DNA from: an uncultured Bacteroidales bacterium
Lineage (GTDB): Bacteria > Bacteroidota > Bacteroidia > Bacteroidales > Bacteroidaceae
Direction: 5' to 3'
Assembly: GCA_937901185.1 (NCBI GenBank)
Contig: CALCHR010000069.1
Location: 1-6,414, forward strand
DNA length: 6,414 nucleotides
Shown here: in pieces, positions 6,360-6,414 of the stretch
Numbering within the stretch: position 1 is the stretch's first letter
How the letters are laid out: the number at the start of each line of letters is the position of its first letter
Position numbers and translations under genes: made by a program
Notes under the pieces: generated by a model
What the model was told of the DNA's origin: nothing
Seen by the model: only the letters and a program-made list of their open reading frames with translations
Databases searched by the model: none

Positions 6360-6412
6360 TTTCTTAGTAGCTTTCTAGGAAATCTTAGTAAACTTCTAGG
6401 AAAAACTAGTAA
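6360..6412 (-). repeat. CTAG/CTAAG repeat element, right copy (inverted)
   Basis: On the minus strand this copy reads like 1-53, with CTAG or CTAAG words at the same relative offsets (4, 14, 25, 35, 46). On the plus strand CTAG falls at 6375, 6396 and 6406 and CTTAG at 6363 and 6384. It begins 6 bases after the terminator stem and runs to the window edge. The spacer between the two outer CTAG sites (6400-6405) is GAAAAA on the plus strand, the same as in the left copy, although the rest of the element is inverted. Confidence 0.85.
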
Positions 6413-6414
6413 AC

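Noticed and set aside
1..6414. Circular element closed through the end repeats
   Set aside because: The end elements are inverted, not direct; only a 14-base word (4-17 and 6396-6409) is in the same orientation, which is too short to support circularity.

Overview
The window looks like Bacteroidota DNA, most likely Bacteroidales of the Prevotella type. Four exported proteins share features of that phylum. Each has a signal peptide ending in Ala followed by Gln. Three carry a type IX secretion (T9SS) C-terminal sorting domain with an (L/W)PxGVY strand. There are no Shine-Dalgarno sequences before the starts, and the first gene has a TAnnTTTG -7 promoter element. The species cannot be fixed from this sequence.

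Layout, left to right. Positions 1-53 hold a short AT-rich repeat built from CTAG/CTAAG words. Positions 54-298 have no gene, but contain a weak hairpin, a good -7 promoter element and an AT-rich leader. Three plus-strand genes follow (299-763, 760-2562, 2559-3950), each overlapping the next by ATGA, so they form one translationally coupled operon. They encode a 154-residue mini T9SS cargo, a 600-residue secreted protein with three similar beta-rich modules and a T9SS tail, and a 463-residue secreted protein with three more such modules but no tail. A strong intrinsic terminator (3989-4046) ends this unit. A separate gene (4102-6252) encodes a 716-residue subtilisin-family (S8) serine protease with propeptide, complete catalytic residues, an insert between the Asn and Ser motifs, and a T9SS tail. 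After it come a perfect 12-bp hairpin (6323-6354) and a second copy of the end repeat in opposite orientation (6360-6412).

How the genes may work together. All four products should cross the inner membrane by Sec, and at least three should then leave through the T9SS to the surface or medium. Proteins 2 and 3 appear to be built from one beta-module family, and protein 1 shares its N-terminal motif with protein 3, so the operon looks like a set of related surface proteins. The protease is transcribed separately and any link to the operon is only inferred. No substrate can be named for proteins 1-3.

The least explained feature is the pair of inverted terminal repeats. Their CTA words recur at 10, 11, 10 and 11 bases, matching the DNA helical turn, and the two copies differ mainly by inversion of a 6-base spacer between two CTAG sites. 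That the window starts and stops inside them suggests either a dispersed repeat that broke an assembly or a bounded genetic unit.
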